Assembly: GCA_036924855.1 (NCBI GenBank)
Contig: JBAGRP010000001.1
Span: 1,798,001-1,862,000, forward strand
Length of the DNA stretch: 64,000 bases
From: Nitrobacteraceae bacterium AZCC 2146
GTDB taxonomy: Bacteria > Pseudomonadota > Alphaproteobacteria > Rhizobiales > Xanthobacteraceae
Direction of reading: 5' to 3'
Shown: positions 1-8,353 of the stretch, in pieces
Position numbering within the stretch: the stretch's first letter is position 1
How the letters are laid out: every line of letters starts with the position of its first letter
Made by a program: the position numbers and the translations under genes
Notes under the pieces: generated by a model
Database searches by the model: none
Told to the model about the DNA's origin: nothing
Seen by the model: the letters and a program-made list of their open reading frames with translations, nothing else

Positions 1-835
1 CAGCCGAGCCATAGGCACTGTCGGCAGCAAGGTACCGGGGCCTGAGGCCAAAGCGTTTGGTGGTTCGATCGATCATAGTGCGTGAGGCTCCGACCTCCGC
101 CTGGCGGATGGCTCGGCTGGCTTCGACGTCGAGAATGACAGCGTTCTCCGTGTCGATTAGGTAGTTGGTTGCGTAGGCGAAGAAGGCGTGCCCCTTATGG
201 GCGCCGGTCCACTGCGCGGCTGGATCCGAAGGCGAGATGAACTTCGGCGTCACCTCGCTGGCAGCGCCGAAAGCAGCATCGTCCAGGGTTGCCAGATACT
301 CGCGAACAGCCTGCCCGGCATCGGCGCCAAGGTCATCGACCCGCCACTGATCTCCGGGGATGGACCGCTGCTTGTTGGCATCGGCTGCGATCAGGCTCGC
401 GTCCACCGCGAACCCCTCACCGCCAACAAGACCTTCGCGCAGGCACCGCCCCACCACCGCCTCGAACAAATGCCGCAGGATATCACTCTGCCGGAACCGG
501 CCATGGCGGTTGCGCGAGAAGGTGGAGTGGTCCGGCACCTTGCCGTCGAGCCCCAGACGACAAAACCAGCGATAGGCCAGGTTGAGATGGACCTCATCGC
601 ACAGCCGCCGTTCGGATCGGATGCCCATGCAATAGCCGACGATCAGCATCCGCATCATCAGCTCAGGATCAATCGAGGGGCGGCCAATGGTGCTGTAGAA
701 CGGCTTTAGTTCCGAGCGCACCGTCTCAAGTTCGAGGAACTGGTCGATGCGACGAAGCAGGTGATCGCCGGGAACGTGGTCATCGAGGCAGAAATCGTAG
801 AACAGCCGTGCCGGCGACGTCTGCATCCCCATCAT
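1..835 (-). CDS. IS1182-type transposase, C-terminus cut by window edge
   Basis: An open frame reads leftward from ATG ATG at 835 to the window edge without a stop (about 278 codons). The N-terminus has the alpha-helical DUF772-type domain of IS1182/IS5-like transposases (LFYDFCLDD, RPSIDPELMMRMLI, LCDEVHLNLAYRWFCRLGL). The start of the DDE catalytic domain follows: FAVDASLIAADA carries the first Asp and LAADSAYGSA the second. A GGAGGGGCAGG ribosome site precedes the start. It catalyses cut-and-paste movement of its own element. The left end and the catalytic Glu lie outside the window, so intactness cannot be judged. The family call is firm at the IS5/IS1182 level. Confidence 0.85.
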   Translation of the reverse strand, partial: MMGMQTSPARLFYDFCLDDHVPGDHLLRRIDQFLELETVRSELKPFYSTIGRPSIDPELMMRMLIVGYCMGIRSERRLCDEVHLNLAYRWFCRLGLDGKVPDHSTFSRNRHGRFRQSDILRHLFEAVVGRCLREGLVGGEGFAVDASLIAADANKQRSIPGDQWRVDDLGADAGQAVREYLATLDDAAFGAASEVTPKFISPSDPAAQWTGAHKGHAFFAYATNYLIDTENAVILDVEASRAIRQAEVGASRTMIDRTTKRFGLRPRYLAADSAYGSA

Positions 836-1202
836 CGTCCTGCCCCTCCGCAAAGCAACACAAGGATGGAATCACGCCGGCCAACGTTGATCAACCGCAA
901 ACTAAATCAACACAATCCGCCATGAGCCGCCATCGAACAACTAAGCGATAGTTCGCGGCTTTATTCTGGATGGTGGCAATTTAGCGCGCCATTCAGAATA
1001 AAACTGCGAACTATTATGTAATTGAAATTGCCCTGTAATTCTGAAATTGGTGCATTCGCAGGAAACTGAGCGAACTCAAACCCTTTCGGTGCCCCGCATC
1101 GGGAACGAGATCGCCAGCATACTTTGGTCGGAAATTGAGATTGATACAGCGGACCCGTCGCGCACTGATGGCGACATGAACGACAGGGTGACCAAAATGT
1201 CC
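836..1202. other. Intergenic region between transposase and ABC permease
   Basis: No convincing gene is present. The part next to 835 should contain the terminal repeat of the IS1182-type element, but the other end is outside the window, so the terminus cannot be fixed. The stretch 961-990 matches a repeat at 5402-5431 (listed separately). The remaining AT-richer DNA around 990-1050 and the stretch to 1202 show no recognisable protein or RNA. Confidence 0.5.
961..990. repeat. Left copy of 30-bp direct repeat flanking the first cassette
   Basis: Bases 961-990 match 5402-5431 at 25 of 30 positions by eye. The core is ATGGTGGCAATTTAGCGCGCC here and ATGATGGCAATTTGGCGCGCC there. The 5402 copy runs into a tRNA-Arg-like 3' fragment; this copy keeps only the outer GCGCGCC part. 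Together the two bracket the deaminase/ABC/LysR module. A degenerate attachment site is the likely reading, which is inference. Confidence 0.55.
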
Positions 1203-1979
1203 TCAACCGCCGATTCCAAAATCCACGCGCCGCGTCGCCCACCCAGTCATCCTTCCCTCGATCACGGCGAAAACGGCGTACATCGCTACGCTCATGGCTG
1301 CGATGACAGTGAGTGCCGCAAAAACCAGGGGGATACGCAAGTTTGACGATGCCTGCACGATCAACATTCCAATCCCTTCGTTCGACGCCATCGTCTCGGC
1401 AATAACGGCGCCGACGAAAGCGAGGGTGATGGAGATCTTCAGCGACGCAAAGAAATACGGCAACGAGCGCGGCAGACCGACCTTGAGCACGATATCGGCC
1501 CGCGTCGCACCCAGCGAACGCAGAACATCCTCAAGTTCAGGCTCCACGGTCGCCAGGCCGGTCGCGACATTCACAGCGATCGGAAAAAAGCTCAGCAGAA
1601 ACGCGGTCAGCACTGCCGGAACCGTTCCGATCCCGAACCACACGACCAGCACAGGCACGATGGCGACTTTTGGCACCGCGTTGAATCCCACCAGCAGCGG
1701 ATAGATGGCCTTGTAGATCAGGCGCGACGACCCGACGAAAACGCCAAGAAATCCACCGACGACAATTGCCAGCCCGAAGCCGATCAAGGTGCTCACCAAG
1801 GTACGTGTTGCATGAAACATGAGCGTGCCGAAATTACTGCTGAGCGCGACCGCGATCTGACTCGGGCGAGGCAGCACGAAGTCCGGCACCTTGAATGCCC
1901 GGCAACCGAACTCCCAGAGGATCAGGAGGGCAGCGGAAACCAGCCATGGCAATGCATCTTCTCGCCAGGCGCGGTTCAC
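1203..1979 (-). CDS. ABC transporter permease, SsuC/TauC/ThiX type
   Basis: A 258-aa inner-membrane permease with about six hydrophobic segments. The EAA-type cytoplasmic loop sits around residues 150-175 (LEDVLRSLGATRADIVLKVGLP), where it would contact the ATPase. It pairs with the ATPase just upstream, whose stop codon overlaps this start by 4 nt, and with the NMT1/THI5-type binding protein at 2862-3878. In this family (BPD_transp_1; nitrate, sulfonate, taurine and pyrimidine-precursor uptake) the permease sets the membrane path but the binding protein sets the substrate. It is the last gene of the leftward operon. The substrate cannot be named from sequence. Confidence 0.88.
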   Translation of the reverse strand: MNRAWREDALPWLVSAALLILWEFGCRAFKVPDFVLPRPSQIAVALSSNFGTLMFHATRTLVSTLIGFGLAIVVGGFLGVFVGSSRLIYKAIYPLLVGFNAVPKVAIVPVLVVWFGIGTVPAVLTAFLLSFFPIAVNVATGLATVEPELEDVLRSLGATRADIVLKVGLPRSLPYFFASLKISITLAFVGAVIAETMASNEGIGMLIVQASSNLRIPLVFAALTVIAAMSVAMYAVFAVIEGRMTGWATRRVDFGIGG

Positions 1980-2824
1980 GGCTCAATTCCGTCGACGACG
2001 GCCGCCGAGCCCACCACGGCCTTTCCGCTTTCCTTGGCAATCTGCTGGCGCAACTGTTGGACTTGCTGCACGAAGCGCGGTTCGAACGACATGTCGAGGG
2101 AGCGCGGGCGGGGCAATTCAATCTGATGAGTGGCGACGATGCGACCGGGGCGTGCCGACATCACGATGACCTGGTCTGCCATGTAAACGGCTTCGCGCAG
2201 ATCATGAGTCACCAGGATGACCGTGAACTGGCGGCTCTGCCAGATATTCTGCAGCACGTCCCACAATTCCTCGCGCGTGAAGGCATCCAGCGCGCCGAAC
2301 GGCTCATCCAGCATCAGCAAGGATGGCCGGTGAATCAGTGCGCGGCAGAGCGAAGCGCGTTGCAACATCCCGCCAGAGAGCTGCCAAGGATATTTGTCGG
2401 CAAAACCCTCAAGCCCCACGATCTTCAACAACTCAATCGCTTCGTCACGATAGGCCTGGCGCTCGCGACGAATCCGGCCGCGATGCGGCGGCACGATCTC
2501 GAGAGGCAGCATCACATTGGAGATAATGTTGCGCCACGGCAGCATCGTGGGATTCTGAAAAGCCATCCCGACGACCGTGACCGGACCGCTCACCTCGCGG
2601 CCGTTCACGATGATGCCGCCACGTGTCGGAGCTACCAGCCCCGTCGTCAACTTCATCAACGACGATTTTCCGCATCCGGACGGACCGACAACGGCGACAA
2701 ACTCTCCTGTGGTGATGCGCAGGTCGAGCCGCTCCACGGCAACCGTCGGACTGCGCCCGGGGTAGACGAGACCCACGTCATCCATCTCGACGAAATAGGG
2801 GCGCTTCGGCTTGCTGGCGGCCAT
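1976..2824 (-). CDS. ABC transporter ATP-binding protein, SsuB/TauB type
   Basis: A 282-aa ATPase energising the importer with the adjacent permease. Walker A is GPSGCGKSS, the signature is LSGGMLQRASLCRAL, and Walker B is LLMLDEPFGALD, followed by an H-loop in VTHDLREAV. ATG at 2824 is preferred because an ACGAGG ribosome site lies 6 nt upstream; the ATGs at 2830 and 2854 are in frame but poorly placed. It follows the binding-protein gene after a gap of about 37 nt and overlaps the permease start by 4 nt, indicating translational coupling. The family belongs to nitrate/sulfonate/aliphatic uptake systems. Confidence 0.88.
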   Translation of the reverse strand: MAASKPKRPYFVEMDDVGLVYPGRSPTVAVERLDLRITTGEFVAVVGPSGCGKSSLMKLTTGLVAPTRGGIIVNGREVSGPVTVVGMAFQNPTMLPWRNIISNVMLPLEIVPPHRGRIRRERQAYRDEAIELLKIVGLEGFADKYPWQLSGGMLQRASLCRALIHRPSLLMLDEPFGALDAFTREELWDVLQNIWQSRQFTVILVTHDLREAVYMADQVIVMSARPGRIVATHQIELPRPRSLDMSFEPRFVQQVQQLRQQIAKESGKAVVGSAAVVDGIEP

Positions 2825-2861
2825 GTCCATCCTCGTTGTCACCGCGCCGCCCAACCGGCGA

Positions 2862-3878
2862 TCACTTGGGAATGCGTCGCAGATCGGCCGACGGCAGAAA
2901 TTCCGTGGTGAAGACCGACGAGGCCGAAGGCTTGGCGGGAAGCGCCAGCGCTTCCGTCACGATGTCGATATGCTTGGCAAGTCGCGCCTGATCGACACCG
3001 CCCAGGCCGTTTGCTTGCACATGCGGCGTCACGATGATCTCCTTCAGCGTGAATTCAAGACGACGCAACTCGATGGCGTCATCGATGAGACTGTTGCGCG
3101 CCTTAACCAGCGGGATGGTGGCCGCCGGATTCTTGATTGTATCGATCAATCCATGCGTGAGGGCCTTGACCATGCCCACGACGACCTTTGGATTCTGGCT
3201 GACATAGTCGGCCTTGGCGATGATCGCGCTACCGTAAAGATCGAGTCCGTGATCGGTATACTTGAAATAGCGCACCTGGTCCTTCGGCACGCCATTGGTT
3301 TCCAGGTTGAAGCTGGTCGTCGTGAAGAAGCCAATGACCGCATCGACCTTGCCGGTGCGAAGCAGGGTATCGCGAATCTGACCGCTCACATTCTGCAACG
3401 GCGCCCTGGCCGGATCGAGACCATTCAGTTTGGCGAGGGTCGGAAACAACCGGCTCATGGTTTCGTTGGTGAGGGCACCGATTTGCCGATCCTTGAGATC
3501 GGCAATGGTTTTGATGTTCTTGTCCGTCGTGGTGATGATGCTGAACGCCGATTTGTCGTACAGCATCATGACGCCGACGAGCGGCTGATCGGGATGAAGC
3601 GCGTTGTATTCGATCAGTGCGGTAACGTCGCCGATAGCAAACTGATAAGCGCCTGACGCGATTTTGGAGATGGTGTCGCCGGCGCCGTATCCGCGATCGA
3701 CGGTGACCGCCAGGCCTTCATCCTTGAAGTAGCCCTTGGCTTCGGCCTGCAAGACCTCGGCGGTGGCACCGTCGAAGACCCAATCCAGACTGAAACGCAC
3801 CGGGACATCGGCGGCATATGAAGCCTGGATCGGCGACAGGAGCGACAGTCCCATTAGCCCGAGAATGAATGGCCGCAT
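2862..3878 (-). CDS. ABC substrate-binding protein, NMT1/THI5-like
   Basis: A 338-aa periplasmic binding protein. A Sec signal peptide covers residues 1-22 (hydrophobic run FILGLMGLSLLS, cleavage near SYAAD). The mature protein begins VRFSLDWVFDG, typical of the NMT1/THI5-like domain, and carries the usual GYGAGDT and FAIGDVTAL segments. Relatives bind thiamine-pyrimidine precursors, sulfonates or aromatic and N-heterocyclic compounds. Its direct neighbour is a guanine-deaminase-like gene, so a nucleobase or related heterocycle is a reasonable but unproven ligand. It lies 12 nt downstream of that deaminase in the same leftward operon. Confidence 0.85.
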   Translation of the reverse strand: MRPFILGLMGLSLLSPIQASYAADVPVRFSLDWVFDGATAEVLQAEAKGYFKDEGLAVTVDRGYGAGDTISKIASGAYQFAIGDVTALIEYNALHPDQPLVGVMMLYDKSAFSIITTTDKNIKTIADLKDRQIGALTNETMSRLFPTLAKLNGLDPARAPLQNVSGQIRDTLLRTGKVDAVIGFFTTTSFNLETNGVPKDQVRYFKYTDHGLDLYGSAIIAKADYVSQNPKVVVGMVKALTHGLIDTIKNPAATIPLVKARNSLIDDAIELRRLEFTLKEIIVTPHVQANGLGGVDQARLAKHIDIVTEALALPAKPSASSVFTTEFLPSADLRRIPK

Positions 3879-3890
3879 GAAAACTCCCTG

Positions 3891-4361
3891 CTATTTCGAG
3901 GTTGAGACAATCGAGTTGTGGTACGCTGCTAACGCATCGTCGTAGAGTTCTTCGATGCGTTCGGATTTGATGGGCTGGGCCTCGAGCGGCTGCTGCAAAT
4001 GGCGCGCGATCGTGACGTTGTCGAAGCCAATGGCGTCGGCATCTTCCGGCAGGCAGCAGTAGTAAATCTTGTCGATTTTGGCCCAGTAGAGCGCCGCCAG
4101 GCACATCGGGCACGGGATCGAGATGTTGTAGATCTCGCAGCCCGAGAGATCGGCCGTGCCGAGTTTGCTTGCCGCGGCCCGCAGCCCGACCATCTCGCCG
4201 TGCGCGGTCGGATCCTTGGTCAGGCGGACCTGGTTGAACCCCTCGGCAACGATGGCGCCGTCCTTGACGATCACGCATCCGAACGGGCCGCCGGAGCCAC
4301 TGTCCGTGGCATGGCGCGCCATCTCAATCGCGCGCCGCATAAATTCAAGCTTTTTGGGCAT
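3891..4361 (-). CDS. Cytidine/guanine-deaminase-fold zinc hydrolase
   Basis: A 156-aa protein of the CMP/dCMP deaminase superfamily that would hydrolyse an exocyclic amine of a nucleobase-like substrate. The zinc site is visible as HGEM (His ligand plus catalytic Glu) and PCPMC (two Cys ligands). The family usually has HAE, so Ala is replaced by Gly here. The YYCCLPEDADAIGFDN segment resembles guanine deaminases more than tRNA adenosine deaminases. ATG at 4361 fits the family N-terminus; an in-frame ATG lies at 4379. It is the promoter-proximal gene of the importer operon, divergent from the LysR gene. Substrate assignment is tentative. Confidence 0.8.
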   Translation of the reverse strand: MPKKLEFMRRAIEMARHATDSGSGGPFGCVIVKDGAIVAEGFNQVRLTKDPTAHGEMVGLRAAASKLGTADLSGCEIYNISIPCPMCLAALYWAKIDKIYYCCLPEDADAIGFDNVTIARHLQQPLEAQPIKSERIEELYDDALAAYHNSIVSTSK

Positions 4362-4442
4362 CTTCCTACATCGCTGCATTGCACAACGGCGACTGTAAGG
4401 GAGCACTAACGTTGCTGTCGATTACAAAGAAAGTTACATTCT

Positions 4443-4459
4443 GTTCTATCAATTAGAAC
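4443..4459. promoter_or_regulatory. Perfect dyad, probable LysR operator
   Basis: GTTCTA-TCAAT-TAGAAC is a perfect 6-bp inverted repeat with a 5-nt spacer. It lies 16 nt before the LysR start and within the divergent promoter region facing the deaminase/ABC operon. Position and symmetry fit autoregulation plus control of the divergent operon, as is usual for LysR regulators. No binding has been shown. Confidence 0.55.
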
Positions 4460-4475
4460 GCAGGACAGGCTCCCG

Positions 4476-5393
4476 ATGTTCAAGGCACTGGCTACTCCGC
4501 TGGCTTATTTCGCTGCTGTCGCGCGCCTGGGGTCTGTGCGCGCAGCCGCGGAAATACTCCGGATCGCGCCATCGGCCCTCAGTCGGCAAATCCGGCGAAT
4601 GGAGGATCTGGCGGGGTTGGCGTTGTTTGAACGGCTGCCGCGCGGGGTAAATCTCACCCCTGCCGGGGAAATCTTGTTCAGCTACGTCCAGCGTTGGGAG
4701 AAGGACTTCAGCGGTCTCAACGACGATCTGCGCAGCCTGGCTGGCCTTCGTGCCGGCACACTCAGACTAGCGACGGTGGAGATCGCGACCTACAGCGTCG
4801 TCCCCCGCGCCATTCGCGCACTGCGTGACGTCATGCCCGGCATCACCGTGAACACCAATGTCGGCGTGACGGACGGCGTGCTGCGTGACGTTGCCGAGGG
4901 AAAGGCCGAAGTCGGCGTGGTGATCAATATGCCGAAGGCCGCCGGCGTCCGGTCGGCGTGGGGTGTTCGAACGGCGGTCGGCGCGGTCGTGTTGCCGGAT
5001 CATCCGCTGGCGCAACAACAGGAGGCACGCATTGCCGACTGTCTGGCCTATCCGATCATCATGCCGGATGAGACGTTGATGGTGCGTTCTGCGATCAGGC
5101 GCGCGCTCGAAAGAACGCGGCGGGGCGTTCGCATCGCCGGAACGTGCAATCGGATCGCTTCCATCAAGGGGCTTGCGAAGGCCGGCGTAGGCGTCGCTTT
5201 TCTGGTCGAACTCGACGTATTTTCCGAGATCGAGGCCGGCGAGTTCAGTTTTATCAAGCTCAAGGATCGCGACATCGAGGCACCGTACATCTCACTCGTC
5301 GTTTCCAAACACGACAAGCTGTCCCCGGCCGCGGCAAAATTCTTGGATCTTCTCAAACGCGAACTAACGCCTGCGAGGGATACAAGCCCGTAA
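4476..5393 (+). CDS. LysR-family transcriptional regulator
   Basis: A 305-aa regulator. The N-terminal winged helix-turn-helix covers about residues 8-65 (SVRAAAEILRIAPSALSRQIRRME), followed by the effector-binding type-2 periplasmic fold from about residue 90. It is transcribed divergently from the deaminase/ABC operon, with a 17-bp dyad in between, so it most likely controls that operon in response to the transported compound. The 114-nt divergent region is enough for two promoters. Length is typical for the family. The ligand cannot be read from sequence. Confidence 0.9.
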   Translation: MFKALATPLAYFAAVARLGSVRAAAEILRIAPSALSRQIRRMEDLAGLALFERLPRGVNLTPAGEILFSYVQRWEKDFSGLNDDLRSLAGLRAGTLRLATVEIATYSVVPRAIRALRDVMPGITVNTNVGVTDGVLRDVAEGKAEVGVVINMPKAAGVRSAWGVRTAVGAVVLPDHPLAQQQEARIADCLAYPIIMPDETLMVRSAIRRALERTRRGVRIAGTCNRIASIKGLAKAGVGVAFLVELDVFSEIEAGEFSFIKLKDRDIEAPYISLVVSKHDKLSPAAAKFLDLLKRELTPARDTSP

Positions 5394-5401
5394 ATCGCCG
5401 T

Positions 5402-5431
5402 TTCATCTGAATGATGGCAATTTGGCGCGCC
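5402..5431. repeat. Right copy of 30-bp direct repeat flanking the first cassette
   Basis: Partner of 961-990, with 25 of 30 bases identical and the same orientation. Its right end is continuous with the CCA end and acceptor stem of the tRNA-Arg-like fragment, linking the repeat to a tRNA-derived attachment site. Confidence 0.55.
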
Positions 5432-5470
5432 CGAACAGATTCGAACTCTTGCCCCCGAGATTCGTAGTTC
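5423..5470 (-). pseudogene. 3' fragment of a tRNA-Arg(ACG)-like gene, att-like footprint
   Basis: Read on the minus strand, the fragment contains the anticodon-loop part CTACGAATCT, a variable region, a T arm with loop TTCGAAT, the acceptor strand CGGGCGC, the discriminator G and CCA. This matches the 3' half of bacterial tRNA-Arg(ACG) as I recall it. The 5' half, with D arm and 5' acceptor strand, is absent, so it cannot be a functional tRNA. Such 3' halves are the usual attB/attL sequence of tyrosine-recombinase islands. A related fragment occurs at 14038-14072 in the same orientation. Confidence 0.7.
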
Positions 5471-5770
5471 AAAATCATCGCCCCAACGTACTTCTCAAAT
5501 GTACGCCATGTGCCCCCGAGAATTGTAGTCGCCCGTGGCTGACTAATATGGGCCGGGGGAAATCTGAAGCGACGCCTAAAGCATTTTCCCTTCGCTTCAA
5601 GCGCTTACATTCATGGCGTGTTGGCTCTGCCGATGTCCTGATCTGGCCGGTACGACACTGCAGGACCAGACGAACTCGTGCGATACCGCGGTCCGGCGCA
5701 AAGCGTCAGGCGCGCAGTGGTCGCCGCAACAGCCATCCGGCAGATCCGCCGCCCGCTCCGCGCGAGGCGG

Positions 5771-7267
5771 CTATTCCCAGGACCAGGCGGAGAAGTCGTT
5801 TTCGAATTGCGGGACTTCCTTCCACACCCCCTTCAGCTTCCTGCTCGCAATGGTGATCCATTGCGGCTGGAACAGAAAGCCGGCAACCGCATCGGTTGCC
5901 AGCATACGCTGCGCGTCACCGAGCAGCTTGGCGCGATCGGCCTCTGCGGGCGTTGCCGTGATCTGCTTGTAGAGCGCGTTGAACGCTTCGGAATTATAGC
6001 CGAGATAGTGGCCGGGCTCGGTCAGCTTCACCAGATCGAACGGCTCGACATGCGAGATGATGGTGAGATCGAAATTGTGCGGGCCGTTGGCGGCAAAGAC
6101 CTGTGACAGCCATTGCGCCCATTCCACGTTCTCGATCTTGGCAATAATGCCGACCTTGGCGAGCTGGGCCGCGAGGATTTCCCCGCCCTGCCGTGCATAA
6201 GGTGGCGGCGGCAGCCTGAGGCTCAGCTCCAGCGGCGTTGTGACGCCTGCTTCTGCGAGCAGCTTCTTGGCCTTTTCGGGATCGTAGGGATTGATGCCTG
6301 TGGTGTCGACATAGCCCTGCGATCCCGGCGTATAGAAGCTGCCGATCGGCGTGCCAAAACCATCGACGGCGCCCTCGATCATCGCCTTGCGATCGATGGC
6401 GGCGAGAATGGCGCGGCGAACCCGCACGTCGTCGAGCGGCTTCTTGCGTTCGTTGATGCCGACGATGGTCTTGGCCTTGGAGCCACCGACCAGCACATTG
6501 AAGCGCGGATCGGCCTTGAATTGCGCCAGGCTGCGCGCCACTGCGGCTCGTGGAAACGCGTCGATATCGCCCGACAGCAGCGCCGCGACCTGCGCGGAGG
6601 GATCGCCGATGAAGCGGATGGTCACCTTGGAAAGCTTGATCGCGGCGGCATTGCGGTAGTCGGGCCATTTATTCAGCGTGATCGACGATCCCTTGGCCCA
6701 GGCACCCATCGTATAGGGTCCGGTGCCAACCGGCTGCGTCGCATCAGTCGGCGCGCTCTTCGGCTCGACGATCGAACCGGACGCCTGCCCCAGCAGAAAC
6801 GGCAAGTTCGGTTCGGAATATTTCACAGCGACGACGATCGTATCCGCATCGGGAGCAGTGACCGATTCAAAGGCCTGGTACAGGCTCTTGTCCTTGTTGG
6901 TGCTGGTCGGCATCGCGGCGCGATCGAACGAGAATTTCACCGCGGCAGAGTCGAAGGGCTCGCCATTGTGGAATTTGACGCCCTTGCGGAGCTTGAATGT
7001 ATAGGTCTTCAGGTCGTCCGACGCCTGCCAGCTCTCGGCGAGCAAGGGCGATACCGAACCGTCCTCGTTGATCTTGGTCAACGTCTCATAGAGGTTATAG
7101 AGCGTGACCTCGGCAACCGCCGCAGCGGCTGCGGTGGTGGGATCGAGCCCCGGCGGCTCCAGTGTCATGCCCATGACGACGCTGTTCTTCCTGCCCTGCG
7201 CCAGGCTCGGCAGCGGCGCGGCGGCGAACGCGCCGATAAGTGCAAAAATGGCTAGTTTCCTAAACAT
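5771..7267 (-). CDS. ABC oligopeptide/dipeptide-type substrate-binding protein
   Basis: A 498-aa periplasmic binding protein of the SBP_bac_5 (DppA/OppA) family. The signal peptide covers residues 1-24 (FRKLAIFALIGAFAAAPLP, cleavage near LAQG). The family N-terminal block LEPPGLDPTTAAAAAV follows, and LRKGVKFHNGEPFDSAAVKF sits around residues 90-110. ATG at 7267 is chosen because GGAGAG precedes it; a longer in-frame start at 7312 would bury the signal peptide. It is the last gene of the leftward amidase-dppBCDF-like operon. An amidase at the head of the operon suggests the ligand is a peptide or amide. It ends close to the tRNA-derived fragment. Confidence 0.9.
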   Translation of the reverse strand: MFRKLAIFALIGAFAAAPLPSLAQGRKNSVVMGMTLEPPGLDPTTAAAAAVAEVTLYNLYETLTKINEDGSVSPLLAESWQASDDLKTYTFKLRKGVKFHNGEPFDSAAVKFSFDRAAMPTSTNKDKSLYQAFESVTAPDADTIVVAVKYSEPNLPFLLGQASGSIVEPKSAPTDATQPVGTGPYTMGAWAKGSSITLNKWPDYRNAAAIKLSKVTIRFIGDPSAQVAALLSGDIDAFPRAAVARSLAQFKADPRFNVLVGGSKAKTIVGINERKKPLDDVRVRRAILAAIDRKAMIEGAVDGFGTPIGSFYTPGSQGYVDTTGINPYDPEKAKKLLAEAGVTTPLELSLRLPPPPYARQGGEILAAQLAKVGIIAKIENVEWAQWLSQVFAANGPHNFDLTIISHVEPFDLVKLTEPGHYLGYNSEAFNALYKQITATPAEADRAKLLGDAQRMLATDAVAGFLFQPQWITIASRKLKGVWKEVPQFENDFSAWSWE

Positions 7268-7318
7268 TCGCTTGCTCTCCAGACATATCGCGTGACCAGG
7301 CCAGTCCCGCACAAAAGG

Positions 7319-8353
7319 CTAACTCTCCTCCGACGACACCGGAGGCAATGCCATCACCGCCTCGGCGTGATGGCACGCAGCAAGCTGCGCCGGACCCACC
7401 TTGCGTAGCACAGGCGCGATCTCGCGACAGTGCTGGTCGGCCAACGCACAGCGTAAAGCGTAGGGGCACCCCGTTGCGCCCGCGGACTGCGAGGCGATCG
7501 CCTGCGCACCGCGACGCCGGCGCACGCCGCCGGCCTGCGCGCGCGGAACGGCCTCGAGCAGCGCGCGCGTATAAGGATGGGCGCAGTGCGCGAACAGATC
7601 CTCGGGCCGGCCCTGCTCGACAATTCGCCCGAGATACATCACCGCAATCTCATCGCAGAGATAATCGACGACCGCAAGATCGTGGCTGATCAGGACGTAG
7701 CTCAACCCGAACTCATCCTGCAGGTCCTGAAGGAGATTAAGTACCTGGGCCTGCACGGACACGTCGAGAGCGCTGACCGGTTCGTCGGCAATGATCAGCT
7801 TCGGTTGGGTGATCAGCGCGCGCGCGATCGCGATGCGCTGGCGCTGACCGCCGGAGAATTCGTGCGGAAACTTGTCCATGTCGGCGTCGCGCAGCCCGAC
7901 CTGCCGCAGCACCGTCGCGACGCGCTGACGCAGCGTGGCGCGATCCATTCGCCCGAGCGCAGTAAGCGGCTCGGCGACGATACGCGCAATCGACTGACGG
8001 GGATCGAGCGACCCATAGGGATCCTGAAACACCATCTGGAAATCCCGCCGGGCGCGGCGAAGTTCGTCCGCCGGCATCTGGTTCAGGTCGCGACCCATGA
8101 GCGACACCGAACCTGACGACGGCTGCTCCAGCGCCATCACGAGCCGCGCAAAGGTCGACTTGCCCGATCCGGATTCGCCGACCACGCCGAGGCTGCGGCC
8201 TGCCATCACCTGCGCGGTGACGCCATTGAGCGCATGCACCTGCCCGGCCGGCTTGAACATACTTTCCCGTGGCAGCGTGTAGCGCTGCGACAGATCCTTC
8301 ACATCGAGCAGTGGCAGGTCGGCGGGCGGTGTCGCCTGGTCCAGCATGGTCAT
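7319..8353 (-). CDS. ABC transporter ATPase, DppF/OppF type
   Basis: A 344-aa ATPase of dipeptide/oligopeptide importers. Walker A is GESGSGKST, the signature is [15 protein letters not shown], and Walker B is LIIADEPVSALD. The C-terminus has the oligo_HPY-type extension with a Cys-containing segment (GCPYALRCALADQHC), which binds an Fe-S cluster in some relatives. The start overlaps the stop of the DppD-like gene by 4 nt. It forms a heterodimer with that protein to power the two permeases upstream. Confidence 0.9.
   Translation of the reverse strand: MTMLDQATPPADLPLLDVKDLSQRYTLPRESMFKPAGQVHALNGVTAQVMAGRSLGVVGESGSGKSTFARLVMALEQPSSGSVSLMGRDLNQMPADELRRARRDFQMVFQDPYGSLDPRQSIARIVAEPLTALGRMDRATLRQRVATVLRQVGLRDADMDKFPHEFSGGQRQRIAIARALITQPKLIIADEPVSALDVSVQAQVLNLLQDLQDEFGLSYVLISHDLAVVDYLCDEIAVMYLGRIVEQGRPEDLFAHCAHPYTRALLEAVPRAQAGGVRRRRGAQAIASQSAGATGCPYALRCALADQHCREIAPVLRKVGPAQLAACHHAEAVMALPPVSSEES

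Larger units (their letters stand above)
5394..5770. other. Intergenic region with tRNA-derived fragments
   Basis: This 377-nt stretch between the LysR gene and the convergent oligopeptide-binding gene has no supported protein. It contains the right-hand 30-bp repeat (5402-5431), a tRNA-Arg-like 3' fragment (5423-5470), and a second shorter echo of its anticodon-arm part around 5512-5531 (TGCCCCCGAGA followed by ATTGTAGT). The rest shows nothing recognisable. Confidence 0.6.

Noticed and set aside
188..709. A 173-codon plus-strand reading frame
   Set aside because: It lies entirely antisense to the IS1182-type transposase, whose minus-strand frame has clear family motifs.
5423..5500. A functional tRNA-Arg gene
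   Set aside because: Only the anticodon-loop to CCA part is present; no D arm or matching 5' acceptor strand lies at the expected distance.
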